Shown here piece by piece: positions 9,045 to 18,111 of a stretch of 64,000 bases of DNA. The translations under genes were made by a program, and so were the position numbers. The first letter of the stretch is position 1; every line of letters starts with the position of its first letter. This DNA comes from JAJPHW01 sp963771505 (GTDB taxonomy: Bacteria; Acidobacteriota; Terriglobia; Terriglobales; Acidobacteriaceae). The notes beneath the pieces are model-generated. The model saw only the letters and a program-made list of their open reading frames with translations. It searched no databases and had not been told where the DNA came from. Location of the stretch: positions 248,001-312,000 of the forward strand of contig CAVYTO010000006.1 in NCBI GenBank assembly GCA_963771505.1. Reading direction: 5' to 3'.

Positions 9045-9887
9045 ATGCGAATTACGATATTCGGCGCAACCGGCCTTCTCGGCAAAGATTTAGTGAAGGA
9101 ATGGACGGAAGATGAAGTGACAGGTCTGGGCTCAAGCGACGCCGATATTCGCGATGCCCATCAGGTCAGCGCAGCCATCAAGCGAACGAAGCCGGATTGG
9201 GTTGTGCTCTCCGCCGCTTACACAGATGTTGACGGCTGCGAAACCAACCGCGATCTCGCTTTCGCCGTAAATACTCAAGGCGCAATCAATGTGGCGGAAG
9301 CGACGAAGGCTCATGGCGCGAAACTACTCTTTGTCAGCACCGATTACGTTTTCGACGGCAAGAGCACTGTCCCTTACGAAACCGATCATCCCCGCGCGCC
9401 GCACGGAATCTATGGACGGTCGAAAGCCGGGGCCGAAGAACGCCTGCAACAAATCTTGCCCGATGTCTGCATCACCCGGACATCATGGCTATTCGGAGTG
9501 GGCGGTAAATGTTTCCCCGACACTATTTTGAAGTTGGCAGCAACGCGAAAAGAGATTGATGTGGTTAACGATCAGCGGGGATCGCCAACTTATTCCGTCG
9601 ATCTCGCGCGTGCGATCGTTCAACTCTGCCGGAAAGAAGGTAAAGGCATCGTGCATGCGACCAATCGCGGAGATTGCACCTGGTATGAATTCGCGAAAGA
9701 AATTGTGGCCCAAGCCGGATCGAACACCATCGTGCTTCCGACGACCAGCGATAAGTTTGTGCGTCCCGCGCCCAGGCCTGCGTATTCGGTGTTATCCGCG
9801 AAAAGCCTTGACGCGTACGCCATAGCAATGCCTGACTGGCAGGCTGCCTTAAGAGACTACATGCAAAGCAGGAACGCGGCCGGCTAA
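9045..9887 (+). CDS. rfbD: dTDP-4-dehydrorhamnose reductase
   Basis: A 280-residue extended short-chain dehydrogenase. The NAD(P) site is FGATGLLGKDL at the N-terminus; STDYVFDGKS and the catalytic Tyr-x3-Lys (YGRSKAGAE) follow; TRTSWLFG and GSPTYSVDLARAI are RmlD family landmarks. It catalyses the last step of dTDP-L-rhamnose synthesis, supplying rhamnose to the upstream polysaccharide machinery. rfbA, rfbB and rfbC are not in the window. ATG 9045 is the family-typical start; the frame is open upstream but that stretch overlaps ahpC. Confidence 0.92.
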   Translation: MRITIFGATGLLGKDLVKEWTEDEVTGLGSSDADIRDAHQVSAAIKRTKPDWVVLSAAYTDVDGCETNRDLAFAVNTQGAINVAEATKAHGAKLLFVSTDYVFDGKSTVPYETDHPRAPHGIYGRSKAGAEERLQQILPDVCITRTSWLFGVGGKCFPDTILKLAATRKEIDVVNDQRGSPTYSVDLARAIVQLCRKEGKGIVHATNRGDCTWYEFAKEIVAQAGSNTIVLPTTSDKFVRPAPRPAYSVLSAKSLDAYAIAMPDWQAALRDYMQSRNAAG

Positions 9888-9897
9888 CTTAGCGACG

Positions 9898-12800
9898 CTA
9901 CGGCTCATCTTCGCCTGCGGCCTTCTCCGCTGGTTCGTATTTGCGATGAATGTCTGCCAGCGCAATCTTAATTTCCGCCACGCCTGACTTCTTTAATTGC
10001 TCATTCACCGCGGGAACGTCTTTGCTCTTTATCTGCTGCCATTTATCGGTCTGTTCTTGCAGCGCAGCTTCGAGTTGGCCATAGGTCGCTGACGCTTGGG
10101 AAGTCGGCGCGATGTCCGCGCTGTCAACCACGCCCAGCAACGCATTCAGACCCGTATTGATTCGAGTCAAGCTTCGGCCTTCGGGTGTGCTCAGATATTG
10201 CGACCCTTCCGTGCCTTCGACGGCTGCTGCTTTCTGCTCAAGCGCAGCTGCTTCCTGCGAGTTTGGCATCTTTTTCAGTTGCTCCCGCAGGCTCCGCACT
10301 TCCTGCAATGCGACAAAGTCACGATGCATGGAATCCATAATTTTCTGCTCGAGATCAAATTGCCGTTTCAGCTCTTCCGCGCTGGCTTTCACTCGCGGAT
10401 CCATTTTTATGTTCAGTGGCTGAGCTAATGTTGCGCCATCGACCGTCAACTTCACCTGATACTGCCCCGGCAAAACAGTCGGCCCTAACGGGTAGCGGGG
10501 CGTATCGTGATAATTCGCTGAGATCGGATAGTCGTGTTCCAGCGCATCCGGCGCGGGATAGTGCAAATCCCAAACGAAGCGATGCATGCCTTCCGAAGCT
10601 GAGAGCGTTCTCGCAGGGCGAATCCAATAGGTTGGAATGTTAAGTTCTTTTGGATCTACCGCCTCAGCTTTGTCATCGCTTAAGAAGCGTCGAACGACCT
10701 TGCCGCTCGCGTCGGACACTTCCAATTCGAGATGGGCCGCAGTTTGCGGTAGGAAATAGTCAAAGACCGCGCCGTCCGGTGGATTCTGTCCAGCAGGCTC
10801 TTCGGGCGGCAACGGCGTGTCCGGATTATTATTGCGCCGTACGCGGTAAGTGAATTGTGGCCCAAACAGTCGGGCGCCTTTCAGGTTATTGTCGACCTGA
10901 CGCAGCGGCGTCATGTCATCCAGAATCCAGAATGAACGGCCATGCGTGCCGATCACAATGTCATCGTCATGGATCACGAGGTCGCGAATCGATGTAGCCG
11001 GAAGATTCAGGCGCAGAGACTGCCAGTGATCTCCATCGTCGATTGAAACATAGACCGTGCGCTCGGTTCCGGCAAAAAGCAGACCCTTCCTTCGCGGATC
11101 CTCACGAACCGTGTTTACGGGTTCGTTGTCAGGCAGTCCATTCACGATCTTCTGCCAGCTCTTGCCGCCATCATGAGTACGGTAAAGGTAAGGACGTAAA
11201 TCATCGACGCGCAGGCGGTTCACCGCGGCATAGACAATGGATGCATCGAAGTGCGACGCGTCCAGTTGCGCGACCTTGCTCCAGGGCGTTAAGTCTGGCG
11301 GCGTGATGTTCGTCCAATTTTTCCCTCCATCGCGAGTTACGTGAATCAGTCCGTCGTCTGTGCCTGCCCATAGCAACTTGGCATCGAGCGGCGATGGCGC
11401 CAGCGAATACACAACACCGCGATGTTTGCCCTTGGCCGGATCAGACTCGACAAACACTCCGAGACTAGCGGGCACACCGGGGTCTTCTCTGGTGAGATCC
11501 GGACTGATGACGTCCCAATGGTTGCCGCCGTCCGTCGTCTTAAAAACAACATTCGATCCCAGATATAAGGCATGGGGATCGGCGGGAGAAAACATTAGCG
11601 GCGCGGTGCGGTTGAATCGGTATTTCCCGGTCCGCAAAATTACCGGCGAAACATCTTGAGTTTGACCGGTGGTTCGGTTGAATCGCGTCGCTTTGCCGCC
11701 GTAAATCATGTTGGGATCAAGCGGGTCGGGTGCAACGTATCCATATTCTTCCACGCCGACGGGGTACCAGTCACGAAATGTAATCTCGCCCGCATCTCCG
11801 CGGCTGGAAGTTCCAACACTGCCGCTTTCCTGCTGACCGCCGTATACCCAGTATGGAAATTGATTGTCCGTGATGACGTGATAAAACTGCGCCGTCGGCT
11901 GGTTGTACCACGAACTCCAGGTCTGGCCGCCGTTTACGCTGATGGTCGCGCCTTGATCGACGGCAAGAGCGATGATCTGATTGTTTTCAGGATTGATCCA
12001 AACTTTATGGTAGTCATCGCCTCCGGGCGCGCCCTTGATGGCGGTAAATTCATGGCCTCCGTCGCTTGAGCGATAGGTAGAAACATTCGCGATGTATACA
12101 ACATCTTTATTTTTCGGATCGACGGTAATTCCCGCGAAGTCATCTCCGCGGCCCCAAAGGCGCTCGTCGTCGTTGATACGCTGCCACGTCTCGCCCGCAT
12201 CGTCTGAGCGATACAGGCCGCCCATTTTTGGTGAATCCACGAGCGTGTAAATGCGGTTGCCGTCGCTGGGCGCGACACCGATTCCAATCCTGCCGGTGTG
12301 GTCTGCCCACGTGGGCAAGCCCTTTGTCAGTTGTTTCCAGTTTTCTCCTCCATCGGATGACTTGTACAACCCGCTGCCGGGCCCGCTGTAGGAATTCCCG
12401 GTCGTCCACGGCGGACGCCGCGATGCGAACATGTCGGCATAAATAACTTGCGGATTCTTTGGATCGAAAGCAAGTTCGATGGCTCCAGTATTGTCGTCTT
12501 TGTACAAGACTTTCTGCCAGGTAGCGCCACCGTCCAGCGAGCGAAACACGCCGCGTTCTTCATTTGGCCCGTAAGGATGCCCGAGCACGGCCACGAACAC
12601 GCGGTCAGGATTATGCGGATCGACCAGGATCGATCCGATTTGCAGCCCATCGCGCAGACCAAGGTGCTGCCAGGTCGCGCCGCCGTCGGTCGATTTGTAA
12701 ATTCCGTCGCCGACCGAGAGATCGGGACGGCGCAATCCCTCACCGCTTCCCACATAAATGGTTTGAGGATTCGACGCGGCAACCGCCAACGCGCCAATCG

Positions 12801-13083
12801 ATCCGGTGGGCTGGTCGTCGAAGATTGGGTTCCAGGTCAGTCCGTAATCGGTGGATTTCCACACCCCGCCGTTGTTCGGAGCCATATAGAAGACATTCTG
12901 CAGGCCGGGAATTCCGGTGATCGAAACCGTGCGGCCGCCTCGGAAGGGGCCAATCGAGCGCCATTTCATCTCTTGAAAGAATTTGGCATCAAACTGTTGG
13001 GCGAATAGGTTGCACGATGAAATACCGCACGACAAAGCTAAGAGAAGAACGGCCGAAAAAAACCCAATGCTGCGGTGACGCAT
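9898..13083 (-). CDS. Secreted VPS10/sortilin-type Asp-box beta-propeller protein
   Basis: A 1061-residue protein with a signal peptide (FFSAVLLLALSCGISS, then a site near FAQQ). It holds many BNR/Asp-box turns, for example STDGGATW, SLDGGATW, SSDGGENW, TRDGGKNW, THDGGKSW, spread over residues 30-720. These build one or two large propellers. A coiled C-terminal part carries EELKRQFDLEQKIMDSMH. Such proteins are common in Acidobacteriota and are annotated as VPS10 or exo-sialidase-like; substrate unknown. Start ATG 13083 is fixed by GGAGG six bases upstream. It converges on rfbD with 10 bp between stops. Confidence 0.88.
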   Translation of the reverse strand: MRHRSIGFFSAVLLLALSCGISSCNLFAQQFDAKFFQEMKWRSIGPFRGGRTVSITGIPGLQNVFYMAPNNGGVWKSTDYGLTWNPIFDDQPTGSIGALAVAASNPQTIYVGSGEGLRRPDLSVGDGIYKSTDGGATWQHLGLRDGLQIGSILVDPHNPDRVFVAVLGHPYGPNEERGVFRSLDGGATWQKVLYKDDNTGAIELAFDPKNPQVIYADMFASRRPPWTTGNSYSGPGSGLYKSSDGGENWKQLTKGLPTWADHTGRIGIGVAPSDGNRIYTLVDSPKMGGLYRSDDAGETWQRINDDERLWGRGDDFAGITVDPKNKDVVYIANVSTYRSSDGGHEFTAIKGAPGGDDYHKVWINPENNQIIALAVDQGATISVNGGQTWSSWYNQPTAQFYHVITDNQFPYWVYGGQQESGSVGTSSRGDAGEITFRDWYPVGVEEYGYVAPDPLDPNMIYGGKATRFNRTTGQTQDVSPVILRTGKYRFNRTAPLMFSPADPHALYLGSNVVFKTTDGGNHWDVISPDLTREDPGVPASLGVFVESDPAKGKHRGVVYSLAPSPLDAKLLWAGTDDGLIHVTRDGGKNWTNITPPDLTPWSKVAQLDASHFDASIVYAAVNRLRVDDLRPYLYRTHDGGKSWQKIVNGLPDNEPVNTVREDPRRKGLLFAGTERTVYVSIDDGDHWQSLRLNLPATSIRDLVIHDDDIVIGTHGRSFWILDDMTPLRQVDNNLKGARLFGPQFTYRVRRNNNPDTPLPPEEPAGQNPPDGAVFDYFLPQTAAHLELEVSDASGKVVRRFLSDDKAEAVDPKELNIPTYWIRPARTLSASEGMHRFVWDLHYPAPDALEHDYPISANYHDTPRYPLGPTVLPGQYQVKLTVDGATLAQPLNIKMDPRVKASAEELKRQFDLEQKIMDSMHRDFVALQEVRSLREQLKKMPNSQEAAALEQKAAAVEGTEGSQYLSTPEGRSLTRINTGLNALLGVVDSADIAPTSQASATYGQLEAALQEQTDKWQQIKSKDVPAVNEQLKKSGVAEIKIALADIHRKYEPAEKAAGEDEP

Positions 13084-13171
13084 AATTGACCTCCGAACGA
13101 CAAATCCGTGATCGGTGTGAACATCGCAGCATATACACTGTGAAAAACATCCGCAACTTGACGAGGTACGA

Positions 13172-13753
13172 ATGAAGCGAACTCTAAGGATATCTGCGCT
13201 GTTTATCGCAGGACTGACCATCGGGCTGCACGCGCAGGAGGCCGTGTTCGAGATCGACCCGGCAAAGACCGTCGTCGAGTTCACGCTGGGCGACGTCATT
13301 CACACCGTCCACGGCACGTTCAAGGCAAAGGCGGGCAAGGTCATGTTCGACGCTGCGTCCGGGGAGGCCCGCGGCGAATTTGTCATTGACGCCACTACTG
13401 GCGTCAGCGGCAATGGCATTCGCGACCGCAAGATGCATAAAGAAATCCTGGAAAGCGATAAATTTCCGGAAGCGTCGTTCACGCCAACGCATGTCACCGG
13501 CGCCATTCAGGCCCAGGGCGACTCGACGGTTCAAGTGCAAGGAGTTTTTCGACTGCACGGCGCGGACCATCAAATCACCCTTTCCGTTCCGCTTCAAGGC
13601 GACGGCACCAATCTCACCGCCAAGCTGCATTTTGCCGTTCCCTACGTCGATTGGGGCCTGAAAGACCCGAGCAATATCGTATTGCGAGTTGGTAAGCAGG
13701 TTGAAATCGACATCACTGCACCGGGAAGGTATGTGCCCGGCAAAACCCACTAA
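13172..13753 (+). CDS. YceI-family periplasmic lipid-binding protein
   Basis: A 193-residue protein with a signal peptide (ISALFIAGLTIGLHAQ) and the YceI lipocalin-like pattern: FEIDPAKTVVEFTLGDVIHTVHGTFKA, a GNGIRDRKMHKEILESDKFPEASF block, then FRLHGADHQITLSVPL and VPYVDWGLKDPS near the end. YceI proteins bind isoprenoid or amphipathic ligands in the periplasm. GAGG lies a few bases before the ATG. It diverges from the VPS10-type gene with 88 bp between starts, so both promoters lie in that gap. Confidence 0.9.
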   Translation: MKRTLRISALFIAGLTIGLHAQEAVFEIDPAKTVVEFTLGDVIHTVHGTFKAKAGKVMFDAASGEARGEFVIDATTGVSGNGIRDRKMHKEILESDKFPEASFTPTHVTGAIQAQGDSTVQVQGVFRLHGADHQITLSVPLQGDGTNLTAKLHFAVPYVDWGLKDPSNIVLRVGKQVEIDITAPGRYVPGKTH

Positions 13754-13839
13754 ACTGACGGACCGCCAATAAATGCCTTGTCCTGCGCGGCGAGTCGTGA
13801 TATTTCTAGGTTCCTTTTGCTGGCGTCCGCTCACGAACA

Positions 13840-15288
13840 TTGACCACACGGCCTCATCCCGACCCGCTGAGCGCAGTCGAAGATGCAAACAAGCCCAAGC
13901 GGGTAATGGGTTTTCGCGATTTAGTTTTGTTGTATGTAGTCACCGGCATCAGCCTTCGTTGGATTGCCACCGCCGCAGCGGCAGGCCCGAGTTCCATTGT
14001 CATCTGGATCGGCGCTCTTTTGTGTTTTTATGCGCCGCTTGCACTTTCCGTCGTCGAACTTTCGTCGCGCTACCCTGAAGAGGGTGGCTTGTACGTTTGG
14101 AGCAAGCGCGCGTTTGGCGATTTTTCCGGATTCATGGCTGCGTGGACCTACTGGACGAGCAATCTTCCCTACTTCCCCGCCGTACTCTACTTCGCTGCCG
14201 GCAACGCCATCTACATGCGCCAAGGCGCGTGGTCGCATCTTTCGGCAAATTCTACCTACTACATAATTTTTTCGCTGCTGGCGCTCGCGCTCGCGACCAT
14301 CTTGAATATCGTCGGCCTCGACGTGGCCCGGTGGCTGCACAATGTGGGCGCGATCGCCATGTGGATTCCGGTATTGATCATCGTCGTGATGGGGGCGATT
14401 GCTCTGCACCGATTCGGCCCGGCCACTCAGTTTTCGCTGCGAACCATGCGCCCTAGCGCGCACCTGAACGACATGATTTTCTGGTCTTTGTTGATTTTCG
14501 CGTTCGCAGGCTGCGAAACCGGGTCGATGATGGGTGAAGAAATAAAAAATCCGCGGCGCACTCTACCTTTGGCCTTGTTCGTCGCGGGCGTGTCCGTGGC
14601 AATTTGCTACATCTTAGGGACGGCCGGCGTTTTGGTCGCGCTGCCAGCTTCCGAAGTAGGAAATCTGCAAGGCCTGATGCAAGCAGTGGCCAAAACCGCC
14701 AGCCGCGTGGGTTTCGATGGAATCGTTCCACTCACAGCATTTCTCATAGCTCTCAGTAATATCGGCGCCTGTGGAGGCTATCTGGCAGCCACAGCGCGCC
14801 TGCCGTTTGTCGCTGGCATCGATCACTTTCTGCCGCCAGCCTTCGGACATCTGCACCCGCGCTGGAAAACTCCATGGGTGTCCCTGCTCACTCAAGCCGT
14901 GCTCGGCGGTCTTTTCATTTTTCTTGGGCAAGCCGGCACCAGCGTCAAAGGCGCGTACGATGTGCTCGTCGCCATGACGGTGATTGCATACTTCATTCCT
15001 TTCCTTTATCTGTTCGCTGCCATGATCAAGTTGCAGAGTGAACCGATTGGCCCTGAAATCATTCACGTCCCCGGCGGAAAGGCGGTCGCATACTTCATCG
15101 CCATCGTCGGCTTTCTAGCCACCGCGCTCACCATCATTCTTTCGGCATTCCCGCAACCAGATGAGCCCAACAAGCCGCTCGCTATTTTGAAAGTGGTGGG
15201 AGGTTCGATCGTGGTGGTGCTGATCGGTGCATGGGTGTATTGGGCCGGAAAACGGCGCGCGCTGCGGGAACTGTCATCCGGGGCCTGA
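13840..15288 (+). CDS. APC-family amino acid permease
   Basis: A 482-residue permease with about 12 membrane segments. The first carries the APC signature GISLRWIATAAAAGPSS, followed by ELSSRYPEEGGLYVWSKRAFG, which is strongly diagnostic. FAFAGCETGSMMGEEIKNPRRT is the conserved loop before segment 7. It likely imports or exchanges amino acids or amines. No in-frame ATG precedes the family N-terminus (PKRVMGFRDLV), so TTG 13840 is the probable start, with ATG 13906 as a shorter alternative. No substrate can be read from context. Confidence 0.87.
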   Translation: MTTRPHPDPLSAVEDANKPKRVMGFRDLVLLYVVTGISLRWIATAAAAGPSSIVIWIGALLCFYAPLALSVVELSSRYPEEGGLYVWSKRAFGDFSGFMAAWTYWTSNLPYFPAVLYFAAGNAIYMRQGAWSHLSANSTYYIIFSLLALALATILNIVGLDVARWLHNVGAIAMWIPVLIIVVMGAIALHRFGPATQFSLRTMRPSAHLNDMIFWSLLIFAFAGCETGSMMGEEIKNPRRTLPLALFVAGVSVAICYILGTAGVLVALPASEVGNLQGLMQAVAKTASRVGFDGIVPLTAFLIALSNIGACGGYLAATARLPFVAGIDHFLPPAFGHLHPRWKTPWVSLLTQAVLGGLFIFLGQAGTSVKGAYDVLVAMTVIAYFIPFLYLFAAMIKLQSEPIGPEIIHVPGGKAVAYFIAIVGFLATALTIILSAFPQPDEPNKPLAILKVVGGSIVVVLIGAWVYWAGKRRALRELSSGA

Positions 15289-15391
15289 ACACGGCGGCAG
15301 TACCCATTGACTCGCCTCGTCTCTTCAATCACTTAGGCGGCCCGCGCAGTCCTAACCCTGATGCGTCTTTTTTTGGCGTTCGCCCGTATGT

Positions 15392-15997
15392 ATGGGTAGG
15401 ATGAACGCGACTGCCTGCTGTTTCGTGAATTTGATGGCCGACGAAAACGCCGAGATCGCGCGCGGGTTAAAACACCGCGATCCTGACTTGCTTGATCGTC
15501 TCATCGAAAAATACCAGCATCGTCTTTTGCGCTACCTCGTGCACCTGACCGGGCGGCAAGATCTAGCTGAAGACTTTTTTCAGGAAGCCTGGGTCCGCGT
15601 ACTCGAGCGTGGACACCAGTACGACGGGCGGCATGAATTCAGCACCTGGCTCTTTTCCATTGCCCGTAATCTTGCGCTTGACCACTTCCGGCGCATTAAA
15701 CCAGTCAGCGTCGATAGCTTCACAGACAATGACGATGCTAACGCGTTTGACATTCCGGCCAGCGGCCAGCCCACTGCCTTCGATGCGACTGTTCAACGCG
15801 AGCAGAACGAACAAATTTCCATGGGCATGCTGCACATCGCCGTCGAATATCGTGAAACTCTCGTGCTTCGTTTTCAGGAAGGCATGACGCTTGAAGAAAT
15901 CGCAATGGTAACAAAAGCTCCATTGGGCACGGTGAAATCGCGGATCTATCGCGGCCTGAGCGCGCTTGAACCATGGGTGAAAGGAGCTCGTCTATGA
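15392..15997 (+). CDS. ECF RNA polymerase sigma factor
   Basis: A protein of up to 201 residues with sigma region 2 (DLLDRLIEKYQHRLLRYLVH, DLAEDFFQEAWVRVLERG, FSTWLFSIARNLALDHFRR) and region 4 (YRETLVLRFQEGMTLEEIA, then LGTVKSRIYRGLSAL). It directs transcription of a stress or envelope regulon. ATG 15392 is the longest start; ATG 15434 (MADENAE) fits family length better. The stop overlaps the next start as ATGA, coupling it to the anti-sigma gene. No recognisable auto-regulated promoter was found. Confidence 0.9.
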   Translation: MGRMNATACCFVNLMADENAEIARGLKHRDPDLLDRLIEKYQHRLLRYLVHLTGRQDLAEDFFQEAWVRVLERGHQYDGRHEFSTWLFSIARNLALDHFRRIKPVSVDSFTDNDDANAFDIPASGQPTAFDATVQREQNEQISMGMLHIAVEYRETLVLRFQEGMTLEEIAMVTKAPLGTVKSRIYRGLSALEPWVKGARL

Positions 15998-16476
15998 CGG
16001 ACATTCACGAACGAGCGCAAATGATGATCGCTCTGGCGGAACGACAATCCGCCGGCGACCAAGCATGGTTGGCGGCGCACCTTGAGTTGTGCGTGACCTG
16101 CCGCGCATTCGCCGAAAGCAAAAGCGAGACGATTCGATCGCTGCGTTCGATTCCCGTGATGGCGAGCGCCGGGCTTGTTTCGGCTACGCGGGCGCGAGTG
16201 CGCCACCGCGCTCTCGAACTGCATCGCCAGCGAGAGCGGATGTGGGTGGTGTCGGCATGTTGCGCGGCGGTGTCACTGTGCACTGCAATTTCGACTGTCG
16301 CGCTCTGGCGCGGGTTTGTGTGGATGAGCGGAGAGTGGATGCTACCCCGAATGTCCTCGCCCTTGCTCGCGATTATTTTTGTCGCCCTCGGCGTGATGCC
16401 GGCAATCGTGGCTGGCATCGTCATGCTTTCCCGCGGCATTCACCTGGCGGACCACTACGAAAGATTTCAGGGATAA
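15994..16476 (+). CDS. Anti-sigma factor with zinc-binding ZAS-type motif
   Basis: A 160-residue membrane protein. The N-terminus carries HLELCVTC, the H-x3-C-x2-C zinc motif of anti-sigma domains. Two hydrophobic spans follow (WVVSACCAAVSLCTAISTVAL and SPLLAIIFVALGVMPAIVAGIVML). The start ATG 15994 overlaps the sigma stop by the ATGA arrangement and has AAGGAG at 15981-15986. By position and motif it should hold the upstream sigma factor at the membrane until a signal releases it. The signal cannot be inferred. Confidence 0.78.
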   Translation: MTDIHERAQMMIALAERQSAGDQAWLAAHLELCVTCRAFAESKSETIRSLRSIPVMASAGLVSATRARVRHRALELHRQRERMWVVSACCAAVSLCTAISTVALWRGFVWMSGEWMLPRMSSPLLAIIFVALGVMPAIVAGIVMLSRGIHLADHYERFQG

Positions 16477-16496
16477 CAGATCAGGAGAGTTTGACT

Positions 16497-17033
16497 ATGC
16501 CTATCAAGTATGAAACCTCGGCGAGCTTTATGGACGAAATCAGCGCATTGTCGCCCGTCGTTTACGCCATCGCATGCGTCCCGTATGTCATAGCGGCGGC
16601 GGCAGTAATTTTTGCCAAATTTACCGATAACAGCGGCGATCGATTTCATACGCTGCCGGTAATGATTCCGCTCGCAATCCTCGGAGCGACGGCGCTGGCC
16701 GCCTACGTTCTGCTGATTGGCTACATCAATCGCGACGCTGGTCGCCGCGGCATGAGCCGCCTCGCCTGGACACTGCTCGCCGTTTGCATTCCCAACGCCC
16801 TGGGCATCGTTTTATATTTTGTTCTTCGCAAGCCCCGCATTCCACGGTGTCCGCAATGTGACTCCGCCGTCGAATCTGGATTCGGATTCTGCCCCAGATG
16901 CCGGTTCAACTTGTCGCCGGTGTGTCCACAATGCCAGCGCAGCGTACACGAAGGCGACAAGTTCTGCCCCTTCTGCGGAAAAGAATTTGGGGGGACCGCT
17001 CTCCCTCCAGTTCCAATTCCATCGCAAAGTTGA
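16497..17033 (+). CDS. Membrane protein with C-terminal double zinc ribbon
   Basis: A 178-residue protein starting at ATG 16497 with AGGAG at 16483-16487. Three hydrophobic segments fill residues 15-105 (PVVYAIACVPYVIAAAAVIF, PLAILGATALAAYVLLIGYI, LAWTLLAVCIPNALGIVLYF). The tail holds four CxxC pairs: CPQC, CPRC, CPQC, CPFC, spaced as two zinc ribbons. The pattern resembles zinc-ribbon membrane proteins often found beside ECF sigma operons. It sits 20 bp after the anti-sigma gene and is probably co-transcribed; a role in sensing or scaffolding is inference only. Confidence 0.78.
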   Translation: MPIKYETSASFMDEISALSPVVYAIACVPYVIAAAAVIFAKFTDNSGDRFHTLPVMIPLAILGATALAAYVLLIGYINRDAGRRGMSRLAWTLLAVCIPNALGIVLYFVLRKPRIPRCPQCDSAVESGFGFCPRCRFNLSPVCPQCQRSVHEGDKFCPFCGKEFGGTALPPVPIPSQS

Positions 17034-17165
17034 GCTCGCGCACAAACTCCATGGCGCGCGCTCAAACGGAAGGCGAATTGTGCCTCATCGTGTCGAAATC
17101 AGAGTCGCAAGCGATTGATCGTTCATCCAATCAGAACAAACGCAATCAAACAGGAAATATCGTTT

Positions 17166-18065
17166 ATGAATACTCCCACAAACGTTCCCTCCAAGCTCGG
17201 CGGCAGCTTTACACTTCCCGGCACAGCCATAACGTTAAACCGCATCGGCTACGGTGCAATGAAACTCAGCGGGCCTCAGGTGTGGGGTCCTCCCGCCGAC
17301 GTTGACTCTGCGATTGCAATTTTGCGCGAAGCGGTGGCGGCCGGCGTGAATCATATTGACACCAGCGACTTCTACGGACCGCATGTGACCAACCAGATCA
17401 TCAAGCAGGCGCTGTATCCTTACCCGGATAGCCTCGTGATCGTGACCAAACTTGGCGCACGCCGCGGCTCTGATAAATCATGGACGCATGCCCTTTCACG
17501 TCAGGAACTAATTGAGGGCGTCCACGGCAATTTGCGGAACCTCGGGCTCGAGCGCCTTGAAATCGTCAATCTCCGGGTCGGTGGAATGGCGGAACCGACG
17601 CCGGGATCCATCGAAGCGCCACTGACCGTTCTCGCTGAACTCAAGAGCCAGGGCCTGATTCGACATCTCGGATTGAGCAACATCACTCCCGAACAGTTTG
17701 CCGAGGGCAAGGCGATCACCGAGATTGTCTGCGTGCAGAACCATTACAACCTGGCCCACAGGGACGATGATGCGTTTATCGATGAACTCGCCGAGCAGGG
17801 CGTCGCTTACGTGCCGTACTTTCCGCTCGGTGGATTTACACCCTTGCAGTCGTCCGCTCTCGACGCAGCTGCCGCGTCACTCGGCGCAACGCCCATGCAG
17901 CTCGCTTTGGCGTGGCTGCTGCATCGCTCACCCAATTTGCTCTTGATTCCCGGCACGTATTCTCTCGCGCATCTCCGTGAGAACTTGAAAGTAGCTATGC
18001 TAATGCTTCCTCCCGATGTGATAGCCAAGCTCGATTCAATCGCGACGGCAAAGAAAGTGGCCTGA
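17166..18065 (+). CDS. Aldo/keto reductase of the PdxI/YdbC type
   Basis: A 299-residue TIM-barrel NADPH oxidoreductase. Visible landmarks are LNRIGYGAMKLSGPQVWGPP, HIDTSDFYGPHV (catalytic Asp and Tyr), IVTKLG (catalytic Lys), and IVNLRVGG, where the usual catalytic His is Arg. That His-to-Arg change and the GPxVWGPP segment match E. coli PdxI, a pyridoxal reductase. LLIPGTYSLAHLRENL near the end is the cofactor-phosphate loop. Start ATG 17166 has AGGAAA upstream; an upstream ATG at 17115 is less likely. It faces the selenoprotein gene tail-to-tail, 46 bp apart. Confidence 0.85.
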   Translation: MNTPTNVPSKLGGSFTLPGTAITLNRIGYGAMKLSGPQVWGPPADVDSAIAILREAVAAGVNHIDTSDFYGPHVTNQIIKQALYPYPDSLVIVTKLGARRGSDKSWTHALSRQELIEGVHGNLRNLGLERLEIVNLRVGGMAEPTPGSIEAPLTVLAELKSQGLIRHLGLSNITPEQFAEGKAITEIVCVQNHYNLAHRDDDAFIDELAEQGVAYVPYFPLGGFTPLQSSALDAAAASLGATPMQLALAWLLHRSPNLLLIPGTYSLAHLRENLKVAMLMLPPDVIAKLDSIATAKKVA

Positions 18066-18111
18066 TCGTAGACGAGCTGCTAGGGAACGAGTGCCGGCGA
18101 GGAACACACCA

